From positions 1 to 64,000 of the forward strand of contig NZ_LPUT01000029.1 of NCBI RefSeq assembly GCF_001563475.1: a stretch of DNA of 64,000 nt. Reading direction: 5' to 3'. This DNA comes from Sporosarcina sp. HYO08. GTDB lineage: Bacteria; Bacillota; Bacilli; Bacillales_A; Planococcaceae. Each line of letters starts with the position of its first letter. The first letter of the stretch is position 1. Positions 9,202-17,643 of the stretch are shown piece by piece. Under the pieces are notes generated by a model. It was not told the origin of the DNA. It did not search any database and saw only the letters and a program-made list of their open reading frames with translations. The translations under genes and the position numbers were made by a program.

Positions 9202-10515
9202 ATGAAAAAATCGGATAAAATGCTCCTTCCTTTTTATCGGTTTGTCGTTGAGAAGGCCGGCGTCGGCGTCCATGCCATCAACCTAGATGGACGAACTATA
9301 CTATACAATGACAAAATGAAAGAAATCGAGGGTCTTGCATTAGAAGATGTTGAAGACCGCTCCATTTTGGAGCTTTTCAACTTTGCACAAGAAGAAAGTA
9401 CGCTATTGAAAGTGCTGCAAAGTGGTAAGGAACAATTAAACATCAAACAAACCTATTGGAATCGAAATGGCACCGAAATTACAACGATCAATGATACATA
9501 CCCAATTTTTCAAGAAGACAACCTAATAGGCGCTGTTGAACTTGCACAAGATGTAACAGCACTTGAAAAATTCGTCCTGCATCCCCTGCGAAAAAACAGC
9601 GACCCCGTTACGTTCAATCAAATTGTCGCAGCAAGCGAATCTATGCAGTCAATCATTGCAACGGCAAAAAAAGCGTCACTTGCAAAACTGCCGGTTTTAC
9701 TGATCGGTGAATCAGGCACAGGGAAAGATTTGATCGCGGAAAGCATTCACAATGATTCATCACCTTCTAACGAAGATTTTTTTACGCTTCATTGTCATAA
9801 CGCGGATCCCCTTTTAATTGATCATTTGGACGAAGCGTTGGATAATACGAATTTGCTCACTCTATTTTGTGAAAGGATCGATCTTCTATCCATCCCCCTT
9901 CAACAAAAGCTATTGGCAATTTTGGTGGACGAACAAAACACCCATCGCCAAATGATCGCAAGCATCGGGGACGATCCTGTAGAACTGATCGCATCAGGGG
10001 AATTATTAAAGGATTTATATTATTTCTTCGCCTCGCTTACAATCCGAATTCCGCCGCTTCGCAAACGAAAAGAAGACATTATGCCGTTTGTCCAAGCTTA
10101 TTTTGAAAAACGCGGTGGGCGATACGGAACGAGTCTGCTAGATGTGAAACCTGAAGTTGAACAACTTTTTATGACCTATGACTGGCCCGGCAATATGCGT
10201 GAATTAGAATTTTTGCTCGATGAAGTTTCTTCACTCGCGACGACAGAAACTGTACTGACGTTCGATATGCTGCCGCTTCATTTTCGAATGAAAGCAACAG
10301 ACATGACATGCGAAGTAATGCATGCGACTGATTTTATCGTGCAGCCTTCAAAAGAACTCATGCCCCTCGACCAATTTTTAAAAGAAGCTGAACAATATTA
10401 TTTGCAAAAAGCATTGAAATTAAATGAGGAGAATATCACAAAAACTGCTACTGCTTTAGGGATGAGCAGGCAAAATTTACAATATCGTTTACGCAAAATA
10501 AAAAATGAGGACTAG
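9202..10515 (+). CDS. RocR-like PAS/AAA+/Fis regulator with degenerate sigma-54 activation domain
   Basis: The 437-residue protein has the RocR layout: an N-terminal PAS domain (about 15-125), an AAA+ core (140-365) and a C-terminal Fis-type helix-turn-helix (about 388-433, ITKTATALGMSRQNLQYRLRK). Walker A is intact (GESGTGKD, 169-176). The segment that should carry GAFTGA is missing, leaving about 16 residues fewer than usual between Walker A and Walker B. Walker B reads TLFCERI instead of TLFLDEI, and the arginine-finger region reads LLKDLYYFF. It probably no longer activates sigma-54 polymerase and may act TyrR-like at sigma-A promoters. Its place, divergent from rocA, points to control of the roc genes. 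Confidence 0.85.
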   Translation: MKKSDKMLLPFYRFVVEKAGVGVHAINLDGRTILYNDKMKEIEGLALEDVEDRSILELFNFAQEESTLLKVLQSGKEQLNIKQTYWNRNGTEITTINDTYPIFQEDNLIGAVELAQDVTALEKFVLHPLRKNSDPVTFNQIVAASESMQSIIATAKKASLAKLPVLLIGESGTGKDLIAESIHNDSSPSNEDFFTLHCHNADPLLIDHLDEALDNTNLLTLFCERIDLLSIPLQQKLLAILVDEQNTHRQMIASIGDDPVELIASGELLKDLYYFFASLTIRIPPLRKRKEDIMPFVQAYFEKRGGRYGTSLLDVKPEVEQLFMTYDWPGNMRELEFLLDEVSSLATTETVLTFDMLPLHFRMKATDMTCEVMHATDFIVQPSKELMPLDQFLKEAEQYYLQKALKLNEENITKTATALGMSRQNLQYRLRKIKNED

Positions 10516-10536
10516 GTTGTGAAATAACCTAATCCT
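10506..10536. terminator. Terminator between RocR-like gene and yugI
   Basis: GAGGACTAGGTT (10506-10517) pairs with AACCTAATCCTC (10525-10536), one mismatch, followed by ACCTTTATT. The regulator's stop codon lies inside the stem. Confidence 0.75.
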
Positions 10537-10544
10537 CACCTTTA

Positions 10545-10919
10545 TTATTGTCCAGATCTTTCAATCCAATCTTTCAACTTATCTTTTAACGAATTAAAGC
10601 CATCCGCGTCTCGCTCTCTCACTCGATCTTGCAGCGATTTGCGCGGTGAATGGTCTTTTCTTGAAGCTGGCGGTGCTTCTTGTAGTGCGCGGATCGATAG
10701 GCTAATCTTTCCTGCCTCTTTGTCTACGTCCAAAACTTTTACTTTCACTTCTTCGCCTATCGCAAGAAAGTCGTGTATATCTTTTACAAACCCGTACGTG
10801 ATCTCTGAGATGTGTACGAGACCTTGCGTTTCATCATCCAAAGCTACAAATGCACCGTATGGTTGAATTCCTGTTACCTTACCAGTAAGTTCTTCACCTG
10901 CTTCGTATTTTTTTGCCAT
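10545..10919 (-). CDS. yugI: S1 RNA-binding domain protein (YugI, general stress protein 13 type)
   Basis: This 124-residue protein has one S1 domain (about residues 6-78: GKVTGIQPYGAFVALDDETQGLVHISEI, then KVLDVDKEAGKISLSIRAL) and a basic, charged tail. Known relatives associate with ribosomes or RNA and are induced by stress. The ATG is preceded by GGGAGCTG. In B. subtilis yugI sits beside yuzA and upstream of patB; here the roc cluster lies between yuzA and yugI. Confidence 0.88.
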   Translation of the reverse strand: MAKKYEAGEELTGKVTGIQPYGAFVALDDETQGLVHISEITYGFVKDIHDFLAIGEEVKVKVLDVDKEAGKISLSIRALQEAPPASRKDHSPRKSLQDRVRERDADGFNSLKDKLKDWIERSGQ

Positions 10920-11051
10920 TGTAAACAGCTCCCAGTCTCTATTTTGAACTTCTATCTGCCAATTCGGCCACTTAAAATTATACCATGGTTAGAAGTACTG
11001 GGCAAAACAGGTAATGGGATCATTGAATGATTTTGGATGAACATTTGTTGA

Positions 11052-13223
11052 TCAAAAAATAAAGAAAAGAATACTATTTACTTTCCAACAAGCATCCGTT
11101 TCATCCCATATGAGCCAGGCGCCATATTCAAAGTTCCCCTCTTGATAGTAAAGCACTGGCGCTAACGGTACACCGTTTGTTTCATTTGTACCCAACTCAA
11201 CAGATATGGAATCGGCACCATTGAATGCTGGCTGCTTTAATGGCTGCCATTTCTCCGTATACACCTCAAGCGGCGGCTTGTCATCGTTGTTTATTAAAAG
11301 ATGCCACATCGTTTCGGCGTCTTCGAGATCATTCGCGTAGTAATACATGCCGATCACGACGAGCGGGTGGACGTCTTGTAGCACCGAAAAATCATGCTGT
11401 GCATGAAATTGTTCGTAAGTCTCCCTTACCAAGTCTTGGTAATCAAGGTCATTGAGTGCAACCTGTTCGGGTCCTCCGTCATCCTCTGCGGCAAACGATA
11501 GCGAAAAGGCCTCATCGTTTTTTGCCTGATCCATAAGCATTGCTAGATGAAAGGGTTCTAAACGATCATAGCTTTCAGACGTCGTCCAGCCACTTACTTC
11601 CATTTCCTTTACGATGGACCCCATTAGATAACCGGTCGGGGAGGCTTCCCCCGATGCTGCCATTTTCCGCCAACTATCCCGTAAGTCCATTTTTACTTGC
11701 CCTGTGTCATCAAAAACAAAGGCATTGCCGTCATAACCCTTCACAAGTGTTTGAAAGATCCATCCAAATTGACTAAAAAGAAAATCGTATGCCATACTTT
11801 CTGATTTGGAAGTGATTAACGACTGCTCCATTTCCAGTAACCCATCGACCGTTTCTTCGAGCGTATACCAAAAAATTGGTTCAAAATCATCTTGGTAATA
11901 AATAAATGGCTCTTTTTCCAACAATGTCATATAACCCGCCATGTCTTTATGTAATGCTTCACGCATTTGCTGGCTAAGTGCATTCGATTTGAATTTCGGA
12001 TAAAGCATCGGCCAAATCGGATCATCCTGAAAATGAAGATTTTGCTTTTCCATACTTTGGATGATCTGATCATCTTCAACCTTTATATTTTCATCAATAA
12101 ATTGTTGCAAGTCGAAGTTTGGATTTTCTTTCGCGCTATTAAGTTTCCATTCATACCGTGAAAATATGTTCGTATAGACTGCCTGCAGGATAAACTGTTT
12201 GTCGAAATAATCTGCTATGAAAGCCTCGCTCCCTTTACGATCATTGGTAAGTGGATGCTTCATAAGGTCTGCCACCATTTCAGAAGGCAGCGTGATCGAT
12301 TGAAGGATTTCTTCATACGCGGCTTGCGTTACTTTTCGATCCAATTTTTCTTTATTTTCGAGTTGATGTTCTAATTGTTTGATCAATTTCTCAAACTGGC
12401 TGCGCGCACGCGTACTAAATACTTCTTCATGATAATTTAACTTGATAAGTGCTTTTTCGGAAAACCCTAATACTTTGTATTTATCATCTATTTCTTGTTC
12501 GAATGCTATTTTTAAGTTTTCGATGTATTTTTCAGATCTTGCGTTTTGATAATCTTCACTTGTTAGGACGGAAGTAATTGCCAAAACTAAGAGGCTTAGG
12601 ACACCGATTCCCCATATGTATAATGATTTTTTAGACGGTGCTTGTTTTTCTTGTTGCACATCATTCGGTTTGTCCTCTTCGGCAGAGGATAACGATATTT
12701 CTTCTGTCCATTGATCCACTTCAACCTTTGTAGACAATCGCGCGTACGATTTGGCAAGTAATTGTAACCGTTTTTCTAATTGATCGATTTGTAATTGTTC
12801 TTTTGCCTGCCGAATTTTTTCTTCTGGATTAGTGAGTCCAGTAATTGCCGTAATGTCCTCTGCACTTTTTCTATGAAACTCGGTAAGTATGAGGGAAACT
12901 TTATCCTCTCTTTCAAGCAGGATAATTTCTTTATGCAGCATTTCATCCTCTTCAAACGATAAAAATCCTTTTTCGTTTGGCGGCGAAGGTGACTTCTCCC
13001 GTATGTACGACCAAGCAATTTGATAAAGCTTTAATAATCCGTCCCTTCCCCTATTGAAAGCGTCTTGTTTTGAATACAGCTCAAGAACTGCCATTTCTGT
13101 TATTTTTCCAGCTTGTTCTTTTGATAAACCGAATTGAAATGCGAATTGATAAATGCTTTTCGCAGATTGGTCTAACCACTTTTCAAAAGCACGCTGCTCT
13201 TTGTTTACGTCGCTTTCCTCCAA
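11052..13223 (-). CDS. Membrane-anchored protein with sigma-factor-like N-terminus (unrecognised family)
   Basis: I do not recognise the family of this 723-residue protein. Residues 13-76 resemble ECF sigma region 2 (SIYQFAFQFGLSKEQAGKIT, then LLKLYQIAWSYIRE). Residues 96-145 resemble region 4 (a KVSLILTEFHRKSAEDITAI stretch, then EEKIRQAKEQL), the usual DNA-binding helix-turn-helix. A low-complexity acidic linker leads to one membrane helix (about 200-220), and about 500 residues follow, predicted outside the cell, Glu/Asp/aromatic-rich with no domain I can name. The start is a TTG with GGGGGGAG six bases upstream. It is a lone gene between yugI and an NSS transporter. A membrane-tethered, signal-sensing sigma-like regulator is an inference; the head could also be inactive as a sigma factor. 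Confidence 0.7.
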   Translation of the reverse strand: MEESDVNKEQRAFEKWLDQSAKSIYQFAFQFGLSKEQAGKITEMAVLELYSKQDAFNRGRDGLLKLYQIAWSYIREKSPSPPNEKGFLSFEEDEMLHKEIILLEREDKVSLILTEFHRKSAEDITAITGLTNPEEKIRQAKEQLQIDQLEKRLQLLAKSYARLSTKVEVDQWTEEISLSSAEEDKPNDVQQEKQAPSKKSLYIWGIGVLSLLVLAITSVLTSEDYQNARSEKYIENLKIAFEQEIDDKYKVLGFSEKALIKLNYHEEVFSTRARSQFEKLIKQLEHQLENKEKLDRKVTQAAYEEILQSITLPSEMVADLMKHPLTNDRKGSEAFIADYFDKQFILQAVYTNIFSRYEWKLNSAKENPNFDLQQFIDENIKVEDDQIIQSMEKQNLHFQDDPIWPMLYPKFKSNALSQQMREALHKDMAGYMTLLEKEPFIYYQDDFEPIFWYTLEETVDGLLEMEQSLITSKSESMAYDFLFSQFGWIFQTLVKGYDGNAFVFDDTGQVKMDLRDSWRKMAASGEASPTGYLMGSIVKEMEVSGWTTSESYDRLEPFHLAMLMDQAKNDEAFSLSFAAEDDGGPEQVALNDLDYQDLVRETYEQFHAQHDFSVLQDVHPLVVIGMYYYANDLEDAETMWHLLINNDDKPPLEVYTEKWQPLKQPAFNGADSISVELGTNETNGVPLAPVLYYQEGNFEYGAWLIWDETDACWKVNSILFFIF

Positions 13224-13369
13224 ACATCTCCCCCCTTTTTTACCTTATACTCCTAATATACCAAAGAATATCCCTTTATTTGCTAGAAAGGGGACAGTGA
13301 CTTCCAATGTCGATTCATGTAGAATAAAGAGATGTTTTAAATTGCTAACAATAGAAAGTGTGGGTGTAC

Positions 13370-14689
13370 ATGAAACAACGTGATCAATGGACGAGCAAAA
13401 TCGGGTTCATCCTCGCTGCGGCCGGCAGTGCAATTGGACTCGGTGCCATTTGGAAGTTTCCTTATATGGCAGGGACAAATGGCGGCAGCGTCTTTGTGCT
13501 TTTATTTATACTAAATACGGTTTTAATCGGGCTGCCTATTTTACTCGGTGAGTTTGTCATTGGGCGAAGAGGACAAGCCGATGCCGTTACTTCATTAAAA
13601 AAGCTTGCGCCTAAAAAGCAATGGTTTTGGATGGGCTGGATCGGGCTTGCTGCATCATTTATTTTATTATCCTTTTATAGTGTTGTCGGCGGATGGATTC
13701 TTTCCTATTTGGTCCGTTCCTTTACCTTCGAGTTAGGATCGGCCAATCACGTGGAATTGTTCAATTCGATTATCGCGAATCCTTTGGAAGTGTTAGTCGC
13801 ACAAGGTGCATTTATGCTGTTAACCATTTTGATTGTACAAGGTGGAGTCAATGACGGCATTGAGCGGGCTAGTAAATGGATGATGCCTTTATTATTTATC
13901 TTTTTCATCGTTCTTGCGATTCGATCATTGACGTTGGAAGGAGCCATGGAAGGTGTTCGTTTCTTATTTGTGCCTGATTGGTCTTATTTGAAAGGATCGA
14001 CGTTTTTACTGGCACTTGGTCAAGCATTCTTCTCGCTCAGCGTTGGAGTGACCGCCATGATGACGTATGCTTCTTATTTGTCTAAGGAAGAACGATTGGG
14101 ACAATCAGCTATGAATGTCGCGATTTTAAATATCGTTATTTCTATTTTAGCGGGACTCGTCATTTTCCCAGCGGTCTTTGCACTCGGACATTCACCGATG
14201 GAAGGACCCGGTTTAGTTTTCGTCGTTTTGCCGGCGATTTTCAACCAAATTCCGTTTGGTGGACTATTCATGGTGATCTTTTTCATTTTACTACTATTTG
14301 CAACGCTCACTTCGGCAATTGCGATGCTTGAGATTGTTGTTTCAACGGGCATTCGTGAAAAATACGAGTATCGAAAGAAGGCTTCCTGGATTTTCGGTCT
14401 ACTCATTTTCCTCATTGGTATTCCTAGCGCCCTCTCTTTCGGGCCGTTGTCTGACGTGAAAGTTTTTGGCGGAACCATTTTTGACTTCGCAGATATTTTG
14501 ACAAGTCGGATTGCTATGCCGATTGGTGCGCTTCTCGTCTCCATTTTCGTTGGATTCGTCCTAACGAAAGCACAGACTGATGAAGAGTTGGGTATGCAGC
14601 CGCTGCTTCATAACAGCTGGAAGTTTCTCGTAAAGTATATTGCGCCGCTCGCTATCGTAGTCATTTTCCTTGCTTGGATATTTGAATAA
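13370..14689 (+). CDS. Sodium-dependent NSS/SNF family transporter
   Basis: The 439-residue neurotransmitter:sodium symporter homologue has the family's first helix, SKIGFILAAAGSAIGLGAIW followed by KFPYMAGTNGG, where sodium and substrate sites sit. It has about 11-12 membrane segments, short for eukaryotic members but normal for bacterial LeuT/MhsT-like carriers. The substrate is probably an amino acid, not identifiable here. ATG 13370 aligns with family starts; an in-frame GTG at 13358 is possible and the ribosome site is weak (GTGTGGGTG). A hairpin repeat follows the stop. Confidence 0.85.
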   Translation: MKQRDQWTSKIGFILAAAGSAIGLGAIWKFPYMAGTNGGSVFVLLFILNTVLIGLPILLGEFVIGRRGQADAVTSLKKLAPKKQWFWMGWIGLAASFILLSFYSVVGGWILSYLVRSFTFELGSANHVELFNSIIANPLEVLVAQGAFMLLTILIVQGGVNDGIERASKWMMPLLFIFFIVLAIRSLTLEGAMEGVRFLFVPDWSYLKGSTFLLALGQAFFSLSVGVTAMMTYASYLSKEERLGQSAMNVAILNIVISILAGLVIFPAVFALGHSPMEGPGLVFVVLPAIFNQIPFGGLFMVIFFILLLFATLTSAIAMLEIVVSTGIREKYEYRKKASWIFGLLIFLIGIPSALSFGPLSDVKVFGGTIFDFADILTSRIAMPIGALLVSIFVGFVLTKAQTDEELGMQPLLHNSWKFLVKYIAPLAIVVIFLAWIFE

Positions 14690-14697
14690 CACTTCTA

Positions 14698-14755
14698 GAA
14701 GGGGCTGTCCTAAAGCGAAGAGCCAGGCACTTCCAGGACAACCCCTTCTTTTTCA
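14698..14755. repeat. Short palindromic element (repeat B) acting as terminator
   Basis: GAAGGGGCTGTCCT (14698-14711) pairs with AGGACAACCCCTTC (14735-14748), followed on the plus strand by TTTTT. The loop carries CGAAGAGCCAGGCACTTCC, almost the same as in the repeat at 7456-7495. It is placed to terminate the NSS transporter gene. Confidence 0.75.
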
Positions 14756-14758
14756 AAT

Positions 14759-14795
14759 GAAAAACTGCGCCCCTTGATGGAGACGCAGTTTTTTG
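14759..14795 (-). terminator. Terminator of yugE
   Basis: AAAACTGCG and CGCAGTTTT pair around a 14-base loop immediately after the yugE stop codon on the minus strand; T-run follows on that strand. Confidence 0.75.
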
Positions 14796-14796
14796 T

Positions 14797-15057
14797 TTAA
14801 ACAATACATTTCGCTTCGTATTTAATGGCCAACAATTTATAAGCGATTTGTACACAGTTTTCGATTGGGATCCAAAGCTCGTAGGAATGTTCGTAAATTT
14901 CACGAATACGCTTAGCGAGATCTGTCGGATGATCTAGATAGTGCAGCTCAGCTACGACATCTGCAATTTCAAGCTCGTATGCCTTTTGTCCAACTTCGAA
15001 TGGATCCCACTGTTCTAGAAGCTCTACTGCCTTTTTATTCATTTCAATTGTTTGCAT
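14797..15057 (-). CDS. yugE: DUF1871 family protein (YugE)
   Basis: An 86-residue acidic, helical, cytosolic protein matching DUF1871 by length and pattern (AVELLEQWDPFEVGQKAYE, then DLAKRIREIYEHSYELWIP). Function is unknown. The start at 15057 (MQTIEMNKK) is chosen because AAGGTGA lies five bases before it; a GTG three codons earlier overlaps that site. Divergent from patB. The yugE and patB neighbourhood is shared with B. subtilis. Confidence 0.75.
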   Translation of the reverse strand: MQTIEMNKKAVELLEQWDPFEVGQKAYELEIADVVAELHYLDHPTDLAKRIREIYEHSYELWIPIENCVQIAYKLLAIKYEAKCIV

Positions 15058-15137
15058 GGCCGTCACCTTATTTTTTTTAATAGTTTAGATTATAATAACA
15101 TAGTGGAGGCTAAGAAAACATGAAATGAGGGATTTTT

Positions 15138-16310
15138 GTGGGAATATTCAATGAAATAGTCGAACGCCGCAACACGCGCTCTTTAAAATGGGACAGGTTG
15201 GAATTTGTTTATGGGGTCGAAGATGGTTCGGATATTTTACCAATGTGGGTGGCAGATATGGATTTTGCAGCGCCTGAACCTGTCATTGCTGCGATGAAAG
15301 AAAGACTGGAACATCCAGTTTTCGGTTATTCGTACATTTGCGATGGTTGTAAAGATGCGGTTCAAAAATGGCATGTGGATCGACATAATTGGCAAATTGA
15401 AAAGGATTGGATTCTTTTTCACCAAGGTGTTGTACCTGCAATTGCTACAGTTGTTGAGACATTTACAACTCAAGACGATGCCATTTTAGTGACCTCGCCA
15501 GTTTATCCCCCTTTCTTCAACGTGCCAAAATTTCAGGAACGTAAACTAATTGAATGTGTTATGAAAGAAGAGAACGGCGTCTATTCCATTGATTTTGATG
15601 CATTTGAAAAATGTTTACAAGACAATGTGAAATTATTTATTTTATGTAATCCACATAATCCAGGTGGAATTGTTTGGTCAGAAGATGAGCTGAAAGAAAT
15701 GGTTCGGTTATGCGCGAAATATGATGTGCTCATTTTATCGGATGAAATTCATGCGGATCTTGTATTCCCTGGGCATAAGCATATTCCACTTGCAACGATT
15801 GCAGGTGAAGAGAATGATCGGATCATTACATGCGTTGCCCCAACGAAAACATTTAACATTGCAGGTGTGCAAATTGCGATGATGATTGCATCCAATCCAG
15901 AAATCCGTGAAAAACTGCGTCAAAATGCAATGGCCCATGGTCAAATGGAACCTAATGCATTTGCAGCAGCCGCTTTGAAAGCTGCATATGAAGAAGGCGC
16001 CCCTTGGCTTGAACAGTTGCTTGAAGTCGTTTCCTCGAATATGGATTACATCATTGAAACACTTCCCGCGGCGGTACCTGGCGTGAAAATCACGAAACCC
16101 CAAGGGACATACTTATTGTGGATCGATTATCGCGGAACTGGTTTGTCAGAGGAAGAAATGATGAAGCGCCTCTTAACAAAAGGAAAACTTGCCCTTGAAC
16201 CGGGGACGAAATACGGCGAAGCGGGCAGAGGATTTTTGCGCATGAACGTTGCAACAACCCGCAGCCAAGTAGAAGATGGTGTAAAACGCTTTATAGCGGC
16301 AATGAAATAA
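15138..16310 (+). CDS. patB: Cystathionine beta-lyase / MalY-PatB type aminotransferase
   Basis: This 390-residue fold-type I PLP enzyme of the MalY/PatB group splits cystathionine and related thioethers to thiols, pyruvate and ammonia. Seen: LPMWVADMDFAAPEPV near the N-terminus, CNPHNPGGIVW, LSDEIHADLVFPGHKHIPL, and the PLP lysine in APTKTFNIAGVQ. It starts at a GTG, with GAGGGA upstream. Length is normal for the family. A strong terminator follows. Its methionine/sulphur role fits the methionine importer elsewhere in the window, but co-regulation is not shown. Confidence 0.9.
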   Translation: MGIFNEIVERRNTRSLKWDRLEFVYGVEDGSDILPMWVADMDFAAPEPVIAAMKERLEHPVFGYSYICDGCKDAVQKWHVDRHNWQIEKDWILFHQGVVPAIATVVETFTTQDDAILVTSPVYPPFFNVPKFQERKLIECVMKEENGVYSIDFDAFEKCLQDNVKLFILCNPHNPGGIVWSEDELKEMVRLCAKYDVLILSDEIHADLVFPGHKHIPLATIAGEENDRIITCVAPTKTFNIAGVQIAMMIASNPEIREKLRQNAMAHGQMEPNAFAAAALKAAYEEGAPWLEQLLEVVSSNMDYIIETLPAAVPGVKITKPQGTYLLWIDYRGTGLSEEEMMKRLLTKGKLALEPGTKYGEAGRGFLRMNVATTRSQVEDGVKRFIAAMK

Positions 16311-16352
16311 AAAAGTAAAGCCAAAGTCATTTTGACTTTGGCTTTACTTTTT
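16311..16352 (+). terminator. Terminator after patB
   Basis: AAAGTAAAGCCAAAGTCA pairs with TGACTTTGGCTTTACTTT around a three-base loop, followed by TTTT. It begins at the patB stop codon. Confidence 0.9.
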
Positions 16353-16379
16353 TAGATGACATTCTTGCTAATTGCATCT

Positions 16380-16505
16380 TCAGCCTGATTGAAAACGCTT
16401 GCCAGCCTAGGCGCGAAGTCGAGCGAAGACGCGAATAGAACTTAAGTTCATGAGCGGACGAGCGAGACGAGCAACGACGGATGCGAGCGTTTCTCAACAG
16501 GCTGA
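16380..16505. repeat. 126-bp element with imperfect terminal inverted repeats
   Basis: The left end TCAGCCTGATTGAAAACGCT (16380-16399) matches the complement of the right end AGCGTTTCTCAACAGGCTGA (16486-16505) at 16 of 20 bases. The interior is G+C-rich compared with its surroundings, has CGAGCGAAGACGCG-like tracts on both sides and the perfect palindrome GAACTTAAGTTC in the middle. It carries no gene and sits between patB's terminator and the next minus-strand gene. A MITE-like or other dispersed element is inferred. Confidence 0.6.
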
Positions 16506-16511
16506 CAGCAA

Positions 16512-16727
16512 TCAATTCGATTGCTGTTTTTCTCTTTCTTCGCGGCGTTCACGCAAAATGCGCGCTTCTAACTCTTTCGTTTCTTCCAATTGTTTTCTCG
16601 AATTTCTCCGAAACCATCGGATCGTAAAGTAAAAAAGAATCATAAAAATGATAAACGAAAAGGCCGCGGGAATGTATTCTGACTTGTCTTCCGGAAAGTA
16701 AAGGAACGGCATTAACAGGACGTTCAT
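16512..16727 (-). CDS. Small membrane protein, unrecognised
   Basis: A 71-residue product with a hydrophobic segment (about residues 18-38, IPAAFSFIIFMILFYFTIRW) and a strongly charged C-terminal tail (RKQLEETKELEARILRERRE), consistent with a single-pass protein with a cytosolic coiled coil. AGGAAGTGA lies upstream of the ATG. I cannot assign a family. The stop codon sits within a CAGCAATC/GATTGCTG hairpin next to the 126-bp repeat element, so its 3' end may have been altered. Confidence 0.55.
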   Translation of the reverse strand: MNVLLMPFLYFPEDKSEYIPAAFSFIIFMILFYFTIRWFRRNSRKQLEETKELEARILRERREEREKQQSN

Positions 16728-16767
16728 TTACATTCACTTCCTTACATCGAGTAATTTGACAATGACA

Positions 16768-17517
16768 TTATTTTTTCAGAATTTCAATGGATTGGATCGA
16801 AACATCTTCAACTGGCTTGTCTTGACGACCTTTTTTCACAGCAGCAATTTTATCAACGACGTCCATTCCTTCAATCACTTGACCGAACACAGTATGTTTT
16901 TGATCAAGGTGCGGTGTACCGCCCATTTTACCGTATGCTTCTGCAATTTCCTCAGGCCAGCCGCCAGCTTTCATTTGCTCCACAGAACCTGGTGCTTGAG
17001 ATGCCTGAACGATAAAGAACTGGCTGCCATTTGTTCCAGGACCAGCGTTTGCCATTGAAAGCGCTCCGCGCAAGTTAAACAATTGCATGGAAAACTCATC
17101 TTCAAATGTGTCACCATAAATGCTTGTGCCGCCCATACCTGTCCCAGTTGGGTCTCCGCCTTGAATCATGAAATCTTCAATGACGCGGTGAAAAATAATT
17201 CCATCGTAATAGCCGTTTTCGGCATGCGTCAAAAAGTTCTCAACTGTCTTCGGTGCCATCTCTGGGAACATTTTAATCTTAATCGCACCAAGCGTTGTAT
17301 TCATGACAACGAGTGCTTCGTTTTCTGCTACTTCTGTCGATAATTGTGGATACATAATAGTTGCCTCCTCATCGTTACGGTTCATATTTTCATCAGGAAC
17401 ACTTTTTACATCGTGGGCTTTCCCTTCTTCATTTAACGTCATCCCCTCGTCTTGACCGCAAGCAGAAAGGACGATTGAAAGCACCGCGATAAAAATGATA
17501 TGAAACATGTTTTTCAC
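16768..17517 (-). CDS. Lipoprotein cyclophilin-type peptidyl-prolyl isomerase
   Basis: The 249-residue protein has a lipoprotein signal peptide with lipobox LSAC at about residues 17-20, an acidic linker to about residue 65, then a cyclophilin domain. The active-site region reads [20 protein letters not shown], followed by [19 protein letters not shown]. It probably assists folding of secreted proteins outside the membrane. It follows a small membrane-protein gene on the same strand. Length is larger than cytosolic PpiB because of the signal and linker. Confidence 0.9.
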   Translation of the reverse strand: MKNMFHIIFIAVLSIVLSACGQDEGMTLNEEGKAHDVKSVPDENMNRNDEEATIMYPQLSTEVAENEALVVMNTTLGAIKIKMFPEMAPKTVENFLTHAENGYYDGIIFHRVIEDFMIQGGDPTGTGMGGTSIYGDTFEDEFSMQLFNLRGALSMANAGPGTNGSQFFIVQASQAPGSVEQMKAGGWPEEIAEAYGKMGGTPHLDQKHTVFGQVIEGMDVVDKIAAVKKGRQDKPVEDVSIQSIEILKK

Positions 17518-17643
17518 TATTGCTTCACCCTGAATAATTTTACCATATTCCCTTTGGCTTTTCGATGATTAAGCACGTTACTTCCTTCGTCTCTCGAAAT
17601 GTCTTATACTGTTAAGTAGCACGCATAGAAAGAAGGTTTTCAA

